From: Flavobacterium sp. M31R6
GTDB taxonomy: Bacteria > Bacteroidota > Bacteroidia > Flavobacteriales > Flavobacteriaceae
Reading direction: 5' to 3'
Assembly (NCBI RefSeq): GCF_013284035.1
Contig: NZ_CP054141.1
Location: forward strand, 3,596,001-3,660,000
Length of the DNA stretch: 64,000 nt
Part shown: positions 53,539 to 62,555 of the stretch, piece by piece
Position numbering within the stretch: position 1 is the stretch's first letter
How the letters are laid out: each line of letters opens with the position of its first letter
The notes under the pieces: generated by a model
Database searches by the model: none
Told to the model about the DNA's origin: nothing
Seen by the model: the letters and a program-made list of their open reading frames with translations, nothing else
Made by a program: the position numbers and the translations under genes

Positions 53539-55752
53539 ATGATTACCAAAATAGAAAAATTCACTGATAGCACTTATTTCACGAATGCATTAAAAGCAAC
53601 TATATCAGCAGTTCTTCCCGTATTGATATTTACCTATTTTGGCCTTTTTGAAATTGGTTTTGTCATTGCATTAGGTGCTTTTTTGACTTATCCTAGTGAC
53701 ATTCCAAGTAGTTTAAAGCATAAGATAAACGGAATTATTGTCACCGCTTTTCTAATAGCGGGAGTCAATTTATTAATCAATCTTACCTACCCCATTCCTT
53801 TTATTTTCTATCCTTTTTTCTCCATATTGGTATTCATATTAGCTATGTTATCTGTCTACGGACAAAGAGCTACTTTCACATCCTTTTCTGCTTTATTATC
53901 GGTATCATTATCTTTTTCCCATTTGCATACGGGAATGGAAATGGTTCAACATTCGGCATTAATACTTGCTGGGGGTTTGTTTTACCTAGTCATTTCATTG
54001 CTGTTTCATTACTTAAGACCGTATCGCTACGCCGAATTACAAGTTGCGGAATGCATCAAATTAACATCCAAATACTTAAAACTAAGAGGAGATTTATGGA
54101 ACAGCATTGCCGACAGAAAAGTAATTCTCGAAAAACAACTGCATTTACAAGTCGAACTCAATGACATTCATCATAATATTAGAAGAGTACTTATTGGAAA
54201 ACAAATAAATGCTGTCTCTTCCAACCAAAATAGAAAAATGCTAATTGTATTTATTTCCTTGGTAGAAATATTGGAGTTAGCGCTATCAACTTCATTCGAC
54301 CATAATCGATTACATCAAAAATTTGAAAAGCATCCCAAAACATTAGCCACTTACCAAAATTTGGCTTACAATTTGGCTTCAACGTTAAAACAATTATCGA
54401 AAAACATTGAAAAAAGAACCAATTATATCCCCAAGCATAAATTATCCAACCATCTATTAGCTCTAGAAACTGCTATAATTGAGTACGAAAACGAGTTAGG
54501 AAAAGCAGAAGCTTCTGAGGGTGTTTTGATGCTAAAAACCATGATGGAATACGCCGAGAAACAAATCGAAAAAATCAAAGTAATTGAACGCGCTTTCACG
54601 TCAGTATCGAATACTTACGATTTTAAGGGAAAAGATAAAGATTTAGAAAAATTTTTAACTCCCCAATACTACCCAATAAGTACATTTATTCAAAATATAA
54701 GTTTTTCGTCTACTATATTTAGACATTCCTTACGATTAACGGTTGCTCTTATTTTTGGAGGTATTATAGGTAAATTTCTGGCATTTCAAAACGAATACTG
54801 GATTTTGATGACTATCATCATCATCATGAGACCGGGTTACGGGTTAACCAAACAGCGATCCATACAACGTGTTATTGGTACTGTCATTGGCGGTATCATT
54901 GCATTCAGTATTTTATCCTTAATGCCTACTCATTTTTTATTAAGCATTTTGGCAATATTATGCATGCTGCTTGGATTTTCTTTCACACAGACCAATTACA
55001 CTGTAAGTGCCACTTTTGTAACCATGTATATTGTATTCTTGCATGGAATTTTATCACCTGATTTTTTAAATGTCATCCAATTTAGAATTGCGGACACTCT
55101 AACGGGAGCATTGCTCGCTTATTTGGCCAATCATTTTTTATGGCCATCCTGGGAATACATCAAAGCCCCGGAATACTTAAAAAAATCTATTATTGCCAAT
55201 CGAGATTATTTGAAAGAAATTTTTATTTTTTATACCCAAAAAGGGGAAGTTACGACCTCATACCGTTTGGCAAGAAAAAATGCATTTATTGAAGTTGGAA
55301 ACCTGATGGCTTCGTTTCAAAGAATGTCACAAGAACCAAAATCCAAACAAAAGAAAATAGTTCTCCTGTATAAATTAACAGAACTCAATCATTCCTTGCT
55401 TTCATCGACAGCCTCTTTAGGCACTTATATTCAATCCCACAAAACAACACCTTCTTCCAAAGCCTTGACAATTGTTGTCGAAAAAGTGGTTAAAAACTTA
55501 GAGCAGGCGATTGCCTATTTAAAAGGTGAGTCAGTTAATGATTCGAATGAAATTACAAAAGAAGAATTGGCTAATCGTTTTATAGAATTAAAAAACATTC
55601 GAGAAAGCGAACTAAAAGAGGGAAATCCTATTGACGAAGAAGCTTTTGCCTTAAAAATGCAGGAAGCACAATTGGTAATAGAGCAATTAATTTGGCTAAC
55701 CAATTTATCCGAGGGAATTTTAAAAAACACTAAAAAACTAATGGAGGATTGA
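53539..55752 (+). CDS. FUSC-family (YccS-like) inner-membrane protein
   Basis: A 737-residue protein with two blocks of membrane helices (residues about 15-150 and 390-525) separated and followed by long cytoplasmic helical regions. RPGYGLTKQRSIQRVIGTVIGG is the family signature between helices in the second block. Related proteins include YccS and aromatic-acid exporters (AaeB); substrate unknown. It is a single gene inserted between def and mqo. Confidence 0.85.
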   Translation: MITKIEKFTDSTYFTNALKATISAVLPVLIFTYFGLFEIGFVIALGAFLTYPSDIPSSLKHKINGIIVTAFLIAGVNLLINLTYPIPFIFYPFFSILVFILAMLSVYGQRATFTSFSALLSVSLSFSHLHTGMEMVQHSALILAGGLFYLVISLLFHYLRPYRYAELQVAECIKLTSKYLKLRGDLWNSIADRKVILEKQLHLQVELNDIHHNIRRVLIGKQINAVSSNQNRKMLIVFISLVEILELALSTSFDHNRLHQKFEKHPKTLATYQNLAYNLASTLKQLSKNIEKRTNYIPKHKLSNHLLALETAIIEYENELGKAEASEGVLMLKTMMEYAEKQIEKIKVIERAFTSVSNTYDFKGKDKDLEKFLTPQYYPISTFIQNISFSSTIFRHSLRLTVALIFGGIIGKFLAFQNEYWILMTIIIIMRPGYGLTKQRSIQRVIGTVIGGIIAFSILSLMPTHFLLSILAILCMLLGFSFTQTNYTVSATFVTMYIVFLHGILSPDFLNVIQFRIADTLTGALLAYLANHFLWPSWEYIKAPEYLKKSIIANRDYLKEIFIFYTQKGEVTTSYRLARKNAFIEVGNLMASFQRMSQEPKSKQKKIVLLYKLTELNHSLLSSTASLGTYIQSHKTTPSSKALTIVVEKVVKNLEQAIAYLKGESVNDSNEITKEELANRFIELKNIRESELKEGNPIDEEAFALKMQEAQLVIEQLIWLTNLSEGILKNTKKLMED

Positions 55753-55762
55753 GTAAAAAAAG

Positions 55763-55808
55763 AATGACAGCTTTTGGTTTCTTTTATTCGAAACCAAAAA
55801 CTGTCATT
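55763..55808. terminator. Large hairpin after the FUSC gene
   Basis: 19-bp stem with one mismatch (55763-55781 and 55790-55808), loop TTTTATTC. No long T-run follows, so termination is probable rather than certain. Confidence 0.55.
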
Positions 55809-55873
55809 TAATATTTATTAACCTAAGGTGGTTGCAATTACTAATCATTGCAAAAATGCCAAATCTTTATCTT

Positions 55874-55984
55874 TAGCCCTGATCGTAACGGCATCCTTTT
55901 CTTTTTTTCTTTAAAAAAGAAAAGATATAGTGTAGAGCAGGTTCTATGTGACTAAAAAAGCCTTATGCTGTTGCTCCAAAAATC
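55874..55984 (+). repeat. Dispersed hairpin element, copy C
   Basis: Starts TAGCCCTGATCG, ATC-stem-GAT hairpin with arms CTTTTCTTTTTT and AAAAAAGAAAAG, and ends TTGCTCCAAAAATCA. Same architecture as copies A (8171-8284) and B (27331-27440). Confidence 0.7.
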
Positions 55985-55994
55985 AACAATCAGT

Positions 55995-57488
55995 TTAGCT
56001 TAATTTTAAAACTTCGGCTGTATTTTTTCTAATAGTTGCCAATAGCTCTGGATTTTCATTTAAGGACTGACCAAAAGAAGGAATCATAGCTTTCACTTTT
56101 TCCTGCCATTCAGGAGAACTAAATTGCTCTGGGAAACATTTGCTCACCAACTCAACCATAATAGAAACCGCGGTCGAGGCTCCAGGAGAAGCTCCTAATA
56201 AAACCGCCAAAGTTCCATCGTGTGTATTGATAATTTCTGTACCAAATTCCAATTTCCCAATTAGCTCTTCATCTTTCTTAATAACTTGAACTCGTTGTCC
56301 TGCTCTTTCCAGTTTCCAATCTTTGGTTCTGGCATTAGGGACATATTCGCGTAAGGCATTCATTCTGTCTTTTGGAGATTGACGCACTTGCTCAATCAAA
56401 TATTTCGTAAGTGGGATATTTTTATAACCAGCAACAATCATCGGAATTACATTATCCGGTTTTATAGACAAAGGCAAATCTGAATAAGAGCCGTTTTTTA
56501 AGAACCGCGTAGAAAATCCTGCAAACGGTCCAAAAAGTAATGCTCTCTCTCCATCAATCATTCGGGTATCAACATGAGGAACAGACATTGGTGGCGCACC
56601 TACACTCGCTTTTCCATATACTTTAGCTTGGTGTTTTGCAATTACTTCAGGATTTGTGCATTTTAGCCATTGTCCGCTAACAGGAAAACCTCCGTATCCT
56701 TTTCCTTCGGGCACATTTGCTTTTTCCAATAATGGCAATGAACCTCCACCAGCACCTATGAAAACAAATTTGGTATATACTTTTTTCTTTTGACCGGAAG
56801 CCAAGTCAGTGATTTTTATTCTCCAAGATTTGTCTTCGCGTTGTTTTAATTTTTTAACTTCATGGCTGTAGTGTATGGTAACATTGTCCAATTTTGTCAA
56901 ATAAGCCAACATGTTTCTGGTCAATGTACCAAAATTCACATCAGTACCAATTTTCATTGAAGTTGCGGCTACTTTCTCATCTGGATTTCTGCCTTCCATT
57001 ACTAACGGCATCCATTTTTGCAATTCGGAAACATCAGTACTAAAAATCATTTCGGCAAAAAGAGGATTTGATTGCAAAGCTTTGAACCTGTTTTTTAGAA
57101 AGTCAACATTTTTATCACCCCAAACAAAACTTATGTGAGGAATACTTTTTATAAAATCTTCTGGAGTTGGAAGTTTTCCGTCTTTGACCAAATAAGCCCA
57201 AAATTGTCTTGAAACCTCAAATTGTTCGGCAATACTAATGGCTTTATTTGGATTTATTGTTCCATCGGCACTTTCCGGAGTATAATTAAGCTCACAAAAA
57301 GCGGAATGTCCTGTTCCTGCATTATTCCATGCATCAGAACTTTCTGCCGCTGCAACATCTAATCTTTCGTAAATATCAATCTTTAAATCAGGTTGTAATT
57401 CTTTTAAAATTAAACCTAGAGTAGCGCTCATAATTCCAGCTCCAATTAAAACTACATCTGAATTGGATCGTATTGTTGTATCGGACAT
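55995..57488 (-). CDS. mqo: Malate:quinone oxidoreductase
   Basis: A membrane-associated flavoenzyme that oxidises malate to oxaloacetate and passes electrons to quinone in the TCA cycle. The 497-residue length is normal. The FAD motif VVLIGAGIMSATLG is at residues 13-26; GTGHSAFCELNYTP, GAGGGSLPLLEKANVPEG and PGASTAVSIMVEL are family motifs. A TAATTTTG -7 element on the minus strand lies at 57518-57511, 23 bp before the start. Confidence 0.95.
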   Translation of the reverse strand: MSDTTIRSNSDVVLIGAGIMSATLGLILKELQPDLKIDIYERLDVAAAESSDAWNNAGTGHSAFCELNYTPESADGTINPNKAISIAEQFEVSRQFWAYLVKDGKLPTPEDFIKSIPHISFVWGDKNVDFLKNRFKALQSNPLFAEMIFSTDVSELQKWMPLVMEGRNPDEKVAATSMKIGTDVNFGTLTRNMLAYLTKLDNVTIHYSHEVKKLKQREDKSWRIKITDLASGQKKKVYTKFVFIGAGGGSLPLLEKANVPEGKGYGGFPVSGQWLKCTNPEVIAKHQAKVYGKASVGAPPMSVPHVDTRMIDGERALLFGPFAGFSTRFLKNGSYSDLPLSIKPDNVIPMIVAGYKNIPLTKYLIEQVRQSPKDRMNALREYVPNARTKDWKLERAGQRVQVIKKDEELIGKLEFGTEIINTHDGTLAVLLGASPGASTAVSIMVELVSKCFPEQFSSPEWQEKVKAMIPSFGQSLNENPELLATIRKNTAEVLKLS

Positions 57489-57510
57489 TTTTGTGTTTTT
57501 TAAGAAGTTG

Positions 57511-57518
57511 CAAAATTA
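57511..57518 (-). promoter_or_regulatory. -7 element TAATTTTG before mqo
   Basis: Exact minus-strand TAnnTTTG match 22 bp upstream of the mqo ATG; no well-spaced -33 element seen. Confidence 0.4.
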
Positions 57519-57597
57519 ACTCTAAAAACCACAAAAAAAAATTATTTTTTGGTTACAAAACACCCAAAAAACATAACAGTTTGTTAAATTAAGATTA

Positions 57598-58008
57598 CTA
57601 TTTTCGATTCAAATAATCCTGAAGCATGATAGTGGCCGAAATCTCATCAATAAGAGCTTTGTTTTGGCGCTGTTTTTTACTAAGACCACTATCAATCATT
57701 GTTTGAAAAGCCATTTTGGAAGTAAAACGCTCATCAACGCGAATGACCTTCATATCCGGAAAATGATTGGTAAAATGAGTTACAAATCCTTTGATTATTG
57801 AAGCACTTTCAGAAGGTTCTCCATTCATTTGTTTTGGCTCGCCAATAAGAACAGCTTCCACTTTCTCTTTAGCAAAATAATCTTTTAAAAAAGCAATTGC
57901 GGTTGGTGATGGAATCGTAGTCAATCCCGAAGCTATAATTTGCAATTCATCGGTAACAGCTATTCCTGTTCGTTTTTGTCCGTAATCTATGGAGAGTATT
58001 CTTGGCAT
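57598..58008 (-). CDS. ruvX: Holliday-junction resolvase-like protein RuvX (YqgF)
   Basis: A 136-residue RNase H-fold nuclease with the first catalytic Asp in SIDYGQKRTGIAV, then GEPKQMNGEPS and VDERFTSKMA, the YqgF signature. Acts in pre-16S rRNA 5' maturation or junction resolution. It starts 1 bp after the toxin gene ends, a chance or recent junction. Confidence 0.92.
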   Translation of the reverse strand: MPRILSIDYGQKRTGIAVTDELQIIASGLTTIPSPTAIAFLKDYFAKEKVEAVLIGEPKQMNGEPSESASIIKGFVTHFTNHFPDMKVIRVDERFTSKMAFQTMIDSGLSKKQRQNKALIDEISATIMLQDYLNRK

Positions 58009-58290
58009 TTATAATGATTTTTTGTGTTTGATAAATCCAAAAACAGAAATGCAGTTTTGGTCTGTATCAATATAGTAAACAGAAATGTATCCTTTAAAAA
58101 CATAATCTCTTATGTTTTCGTCGTCATAATATCTCGATTTTTTGAAATGAAAAGGGTATTTTAAATCTTTCTTGATATTTTTGATTAAATCAACTTTAAA
58201 CTTCTTAGCTGCTTGAGGCTTATCCTTTGAAATATATCTAATCTGTTGGTCTAAATCAAGTCTATAATCTTTAGTAATCTCAATTTTCAT
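58009..58290 (-). CDS. RelE/ParE-type toxin of a toxin-antitoxin pair
   Basis: A 93-residue protein starting MKIEITKDYRLDLDQQIRYI; the C-terminal RDYVFKGYISVYYIDTDQNCISVFGFIKHKK is the RelE/ParE strand pattern, with the basic end usual in the family. The start at 58290 overlaps the antitoxin gene by 11 bp, typical of such pairs; an earlier in-frame start at 58320 is less likely. Target (gyrase or ribosome) unknown. Confidence 0.8.
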   Translation of the reverse strand: MKIEITKDYRLDLDQQIRYISKDKPQAAKKFKVDLIKNIKKDLKYPFHFKKSRYYDDENIRDYVFKGYISVYYIDTDQNCISVFGFIKHKKSL

Positions 58291-58513
58291 ATTCAGAAAT
58301 AGTAGCTTCAAGAAATGCATCTAATTCATCCAAAGAGCAACATTCGGCGGTCCCATTTTTAACTTTAGCCAAAGAAGCATCTAATTTTCTTTTATTTTCA
58401 TCGAAATAAGGGTCTTCCTGAACAATTTTTAGTTCATCCGAAGAGAACGAGCTTAATAATTCCAAGATTTTTGCTTTTATGTTAGGCTGAAATTCTAATC
58501 GAATAGTTTCCAT
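58280..58513 (-). CDS. Antitoxin of the RelE/ParE-type pair
   Basis: A 77-residue acidic protein preceding and overlapping the toxin gene. METIRLEFQPNIKAKILELL suggests a short N-terminal strand/helix and the C-terminus (LDELDAFLEATISEYEN) is the part expected to wrap the toxin. No DNA-binding fold is certain. Assignment rests mainly on context and composition. Confidence 0.72.
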   Translation of the reverse strand: METIRLEFQPNIKAKILELLSSFSSDELKIVQEDPYFDENKRKLDASLAKVKNGTAECCSLDELDAFLEATISEYEN

Positions 58514-58621
58514 AGCTTTTTATTTATTACACAAATATACCACTTTTTAAACAAAAAAATATTTCACAAAACAAATCTCGAACAAGTTAAATCTATAACA
58601 TTTTCCATACAATTTCTCTTT

Positions 58622-58650
58622 TTTGCTATTGGTTAAAAATGGTATCTTTG
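58622..58650 (+). promoter_or_regulatory. dapD promoter
   Basis: TTTG at 58622-58625, 17-bp gap, TATCTTTG at 58643-58650: a full Bacteroidota consensus, 17 bp before the ATG at 58668. It also rules out an in-frame start at 58623. Confidence 0.75.
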
Positions 58651-58667
58651 CCAAAAATCTATCAAAA

Positions 58668-59483
58668 ATGAACCCATTACAAACTATAATAGAACAAGCT
58701 TGGGAAAACCGTGCTTTACTACAAGAAACAACAACTACTGATGCCATCAGAGAAGTTATAGAATTATTAGATTCAGGAAAATTGCGTGTTGCCGAGCCTG
58801 TTGGTGAAGGATGGCAAGTAAACGAATGGGTAAAGAAAGCCGTTGTGATGTACTTCCCTATTCAAAAAATGGAAACATTGGAAGCTGGAATCTTTGAATA
58901 CAATGACAAAATGCTGCTAAAAAGAGATTATGCCGAAAAAGGAGTTCGTGTAGTTCCTGGAGCATCTGCTCGTTATGGTGCTTATATTTCGAGCGGTGTA
59001 ATCATGATGCCAAGTTACGTGAACATTGGCGCTTATGTAGATGAAGGAACTATGGTAGATACATGGGCAACTGTGGGAAGCTGTGCTCAAATTGGTAAAA
59101 ACGTACACTTAAGTGGTGGTGTTGGAATTGGTGGAGTATTAGAACCATTACAAGCAGCTCCCGTTATCATTGAAGATGGTGCTTTTGTAGGTTCTCGTTG
59201 TATTGTAGTTGAAGGAGTTCATGTAGGTAAAGAAGCAGTTCTTGGTGCCAATGTATGTTTGACAGCCTCAACAAAAATCATTGATGTAACTGGTGATGAG
59301 CCTGTAGAAATGAAAGGTTTTGTTCCTGCCCGTTCGGTAGTAATACCTGGAAGTTATACCAAAAAATTTGCTGCTGGTGAATTCCAAGTGCCTTGCGCTT
59401 TGATTATCGGAACTCGTAAACCATCTACTGATTTAAAAACATCTTTGAATAACGCTTTACGCGAATATGATGTAGCGGTTTAA
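58668..59483 (+). CDS. dapD: Tetrahydrodipicolinate N-succinyltransferase
   Basis: Succinylates tetrahydrodipicolinate in lysine/diaminopimelate synthesis. The 271-residue protein has the hexapeptide left-handed beta-helix (GAYISSGVIMMPSYVNIGAY, GVGIGGVLEPLQAAPVIIED) and begins MNPLQTIIEQAWENR as in the family. Single gene with its own promoter and a strong terminator. Confidence 0.95.
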   Translation: MNPLQTIIEQAWENRALLQETTTTDAIREVIELLDSGKLRVAEPVGEGWQVNEWVKKAVVMYFPIQKMETLEAGIFEYNDKMLLKRDYAEKGVRVVPGASARYGAYISSGVIMMPSYVNIGAYVDEGTMVDTWATVGSCAQIGKNVHLSGGVGIGGVLEPLQAAPVIIEDGAFVGSRCIVVEGVHVGKEAVLGANVCLTASTKIIDVTGDEPVEMKGFVPARSVVIPGSYTKKFAAGEFQVPCALIIGTRKPSTDLKTSLNNALREYDVAV

Positions 59484-59503
59484 AATCATTTTATTTTATA
59501 AAG

Positions 59504-59539
59504 AAAAGAGGTCTTATTTTGTAAAATAAGACCTCTTTT
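59504..59539. terminator. Bidirectional intrinsic terminator
   Basis: 17-bp near-perfect palindrome (AAAAGAGGTCTTATTTT arms) between the convergent dapD and glycosyltransferase genes, with T-runs. Confidence 0.85.
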
Positions 59540-59562
59540 TATATCAACCAAAATTCAAAACA

Positions 59563-60312
59563 TCAACTATTTTTTTTTTGAATTTTAATTAGTTTGGCAT
59601 ATTTCATATAAGAAAAGAAACCTTGAATCATAGAAATAGTCAATCCGTCTAGCCCATTCAAAATTCCTTTCTTAAAAAAGTAACAACGTATGAATGCAAC
59701 TGCCCCATTCAGAATTGGTTTATACCCTGATATTCTTACTCCTTGATCAAAGAGTTGCTGTGCATGCCAGCTTGAATATTGATTTTTTTTGGAAATAATT
59801 TGTTCCAAAGAATCCCAGCCATAATGCAGTATGTGAACAGCAACTTTCTTTTCATTGGTCGCAACTATAGTTTGGTGCACTTTTGAATCAGATGGATTTG
59901 CCGACTTTTTATTAAAAAACCGTACTTTATGATCTGGATACCAACCTGCAAAATCAATTAACTTATCACCCAAAAAATTTTTTATTCTAAAACTAAAGGC
60001 ATCATAATCCCCGTTTAGGTATTTCTCTTTTAAAATAAAATCTTCAGCATCTGCGTCCAAAAACTCATCAGCATCCAAATTAAGAATCCAATCATTTTTA
60101 CAAAAAGGTAAACCATGAGTACGTTGAGGACCATCTCCCAAAAAAGGCTGTTCAATGACTATTGCCCCTTTAGCTTTAGCTATCTCAACTGTTCTATCTT
60201 TACTCAAAGAATCGACTATAATTACTTCATCACAAACTCTAAAAAGTGCATCAATACACTTTCCTATCATTTTTTCCTCATTAAAAGTAATAATCAAACC
60301 ACTTATTGCCAT
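59563..60312 (-). CDS. Glycosyltransferase family 2, WaaE/KdtX-like
   Basis: A 249-residue GT-A enzyme beginning ISGLIITFNEEKMIG with the UDP-sugar motif LNLDADEFLD (DxD) and GWYPDHKVRFF, the features of the LPS-core glucosyltransferase WaaE group. The C-terminus has a short hydrophobic segment. It is divergent from the glycosyltransferase operon that follows and likely acts in LPS core or capsule assembly. Donor and acceptor unknown. Confidence 0.85.
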   Translation of the reverse strand: MAISGLIITFNEEKMIGKCIDALFRVCDEVIIVDSLSKDRTVEIAKAKGAIVIEQPFLGDGPQRTHGLPFCKNDWILNLDADEFLDADAEDFILKEKYLNGDYDAFSFRIKNFLGDKLIDFAGWYPDHKVRFFNKKSANPSDSKVHQTIVATNEKKVAVHILHYGWDSLEQIISKKNQYSSWHAQQLFDQGVRISGYKPILNGAVAFIRCYFFKKGILNGLDGLTISMIQGFFSYMKYAKLIKIQKKNS

Positions 60313-60436
60313 CGTAATATTTATTTGCTGCTACAAAAATATAGTTTTTCCCACTAGATTACTCCATTTATAATCTAGCTCCCACAAATATCTATAAATA
60401 CTTTGTATTTTAGCACTCAAATTAAGTTTATTCAAT

Positions 60437-61501
60437 ATGAGAATTTTAGTTATTCAGCAAAAAAGAATTGGTGACGTGCTTACAAGTACAATAATATGCA
60501 ATAATTTAAAAAAGCAATTTCCTTTATATACAATTGATTACATGTGTTATACCAATAGTCTTGACGTTTTAATCGGAAATCCAAATATTGACAACGTAAT
60601 ACCATTATCCCATAAAGTTAGAAAAAACTATTTCTCTCTATTTAGGTTTATTTTTGAAATTAGAGCTAAAAAATATGATGTTGTAATTGATGTTTACAAT
60701 AAATTGGAAACAAATCTAATTACAATGTTTGCTGGTTCCCATATTAAAATAGCTTACCACAAATGGTACACTAAATTGTTTTATACACATAATTTAAAAC
60801 GTTTTGAAAATACCGACACGCCAAAATATGGATTCGCCATTGACAATAGGCTTTTATTATTGGAGCCACTAAATCTAGATCAAAATAAAATAGACCCCCA
60901 TCCCAAATTATTTGTGAGTCCTGAAGAAAATGAAGCAACAATTTTGCTTTTTGAAAAACACAAAATAAACAGAAGCAAAAAAACGATAATGATTAGTCTA
61001 CTAGGAAGTGAGAAAAACAAAACCTATCCTCTAGAATACATGGTGAAGGTTGTTGAATATGTCGCAAACCATAAAGACGTAACAATACTTTTTAATTATT
61101 TTGAAAATCAAATTGAGGATGCCAAATCTATTTATAATTCCTGTTCACAAGAGACTCAAGAAAAAATACATTTTGATTTATTCGGTAAAGATTTGAGATC
61201 ATTTATAGCTATAATGAATCAATGTGATTTAATTATTGGTAACGATGGGGGAGCGATCAATATGGCCAAAGCATTAAACAAACCTGCTTTTACGATTTTT
61301 TCTCCTTTTGTAGAAAAGAAAATTTGGGCAACTTTTGAGGATGGAATAAAAAATATATCTGTTCATTTAAAAGATTTCAAACCTGAGCTATTTGCTGATA
61401 TTAATCACGATGAGATAAAGAAAAACCACACCTCTTTATATCAACAACTTTCTCCAGAACTTTTTAAAGACAAAATTGATTTTTTCATAGACAATAATTA
61501 A
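60437..61501 (+). CDS. Glycosyltransferase family 9, heptosyltransferase-like
   Basis: A 354-residue GT-B enzyme. The N-terminal QQKRIGDVLTSTIICNNLK is the ADP-heptose:LPS heptosyltransferase start, and GNDGGAINMAKALNKPAFTIF is the C-terminal nucleotide-sugar motif. It starts the plus-strand polysaccharide cluster. The exact sugar transferred is not determinable. Confidence 0.87.
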   Translation: MRILVIQQKRIGDVLTSTIICNNLKKQFPLYTIDYMCYTNSLDVLIGNPNIDNVIPLSHKVRKNYFSLFRFIFEIRAKKYDVVIDVYNKLETNLITMFAGSHIKIAYHKWYTKLFYTHNLKRFENTDTPKYGFAIDNRLLLLEPLNLDQNKIDPHPKLFVSPEENEATILLFEKHKINRSKKTIMISLLGSEKNKTYPLEYMVKVVEYVANHKDVTILFNYFENQIEDAKSIYNSCSQETQEKIHFDLFGKDLRSFIAIMNQCDLIIGNDGGAINMAKALNKPAFTIFSPFVEKKIWATFEDGIKNISVHLKDFKPELFADINHDEIKKNHTSLYQQLSPELFKDKIDFFIDNN

Positions 61502-61574
61502 CGATACGACTAAGCCTTATTAAATAAGTTCAATTTACACGACCAAATTCATCAAAAACTTATCCTATCTTATA

Positions 61575-62555
61575 ATGGACGTTTCAATTATTATAGTCAA
61601 CTACCGAAGTTGGAAGCCATTACATAACTGTCTAGAATCCTTACTTTCGATAGATAAAACAAAAATAAATTTTGAAGTAATCATTGTTGATAATTTTTCG
61701 AATGATGGAGAGTTTGATTCGTTTCAAAATAAATTTAAAGACTTTATTTTCATCAGAAACAATACTAATTCTGGTTTTGCGAATGGATGCAACCTGGGAG
61801 CAAAAGAAGCAAAAGGAGAATATTTTTTATTTCTGAATCCTGACACCGTAATTTCTCCCAATACCCTTACCACACTTTATACAACTTATAAAAACCATTC
61901 GGAAATAGGAATATTATCCTGTTTACAGGTTGACAAAAAAAATCGTTTTTTTTATCAAACCAACATTTTTCCATCACTAGCGCGCCTTTTTGCGATAAGC
62001 AGGTTTTTTTACAGAAAAATAATTAATAAAAGAACGAACACAATTTTCAACTCCAAAAAAGAATTATTTTATCCTGACTGGGTCACAGGAGCAGTAATTT
62101 TTATAAGTAAGGATTGGTTTAAAAAAGTGAATGGTTGGAACGAAGATTATTGGCTCTACTTTGAAGATGTCGATATTTGCAGAAAAATAGCCCAGAAGAA
62201 TGGTAAAATGGCAGTGACTAGAGACACGACTATTTTACATGAACACGGTGGTTCTTCAAGAAACGATTTTGAAACAGAACATATCAGCAAAACCGAAGTT
62301 ATCATTTCAAAACATGTATACATAAACAATAATTTTAAGCCAATAACCAAGGCACTAGCACATGGTTTTTTGACACTCTTTATACTTTTAGAAAAAACCT
62401 TCCTATCACTTTTAAGCTTATTTTTATTTTTTAATTTGAAATTAAAAACAAATAGATACATTCTCAAAAATCTTTGTTCTTATTATTTTTATGCGATAAA
62501 AAAACAAACTTGGTTAAGTAAAAGATCTCCAAACTATCAAAAAGTAGACTTATGA
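61575..62555 (+). CDS. Glycosyltransferase family 2, rhamnosyltransferase-like
   Basis: A 326-residue GT2 (DVSIIIVNYRSWKPLHNCLESL, NPDTVISP, WVTGAVIFISKDWFKKVNGWNEDYWLYFEDVDICRKI), the layout of dTDP-rhamnosyl and related transferases. A C-terminal hydrophobic stretch (residues about 262-285) may be a membrane anchor. It overlaps the next gene by 4 bp (ATGA). Confidence 0.87.
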   Translation: MDVSIIIVNYRSWKPLHNCLESLLSIDKTKINFEVIIVDNFSNDGEFDSFQNKFKDFIFIRNNTNSGFANGCNLGAKEAKGEYFLFLNPDTVISPNTLTTLYTTYKNHSEIGILSCLQVDKKNRFFYQTNIFPSLARLFAISRFFYRKIINKRTNTIFNSKKELFYPDWVTGAVIFISKDWFKKVNGWNEDYWLYFEDVDICRKIAQKNGKMAVTRDTTILHEHGGSSRNDFETEHISKTEVIISKHVYINNNFKPITKALAHGFLTLFILLEKTFLSLLSLFLFFNLKLKTNRYILKNLCSYYFYAIKKQTWLSKRSPNYQKVDL

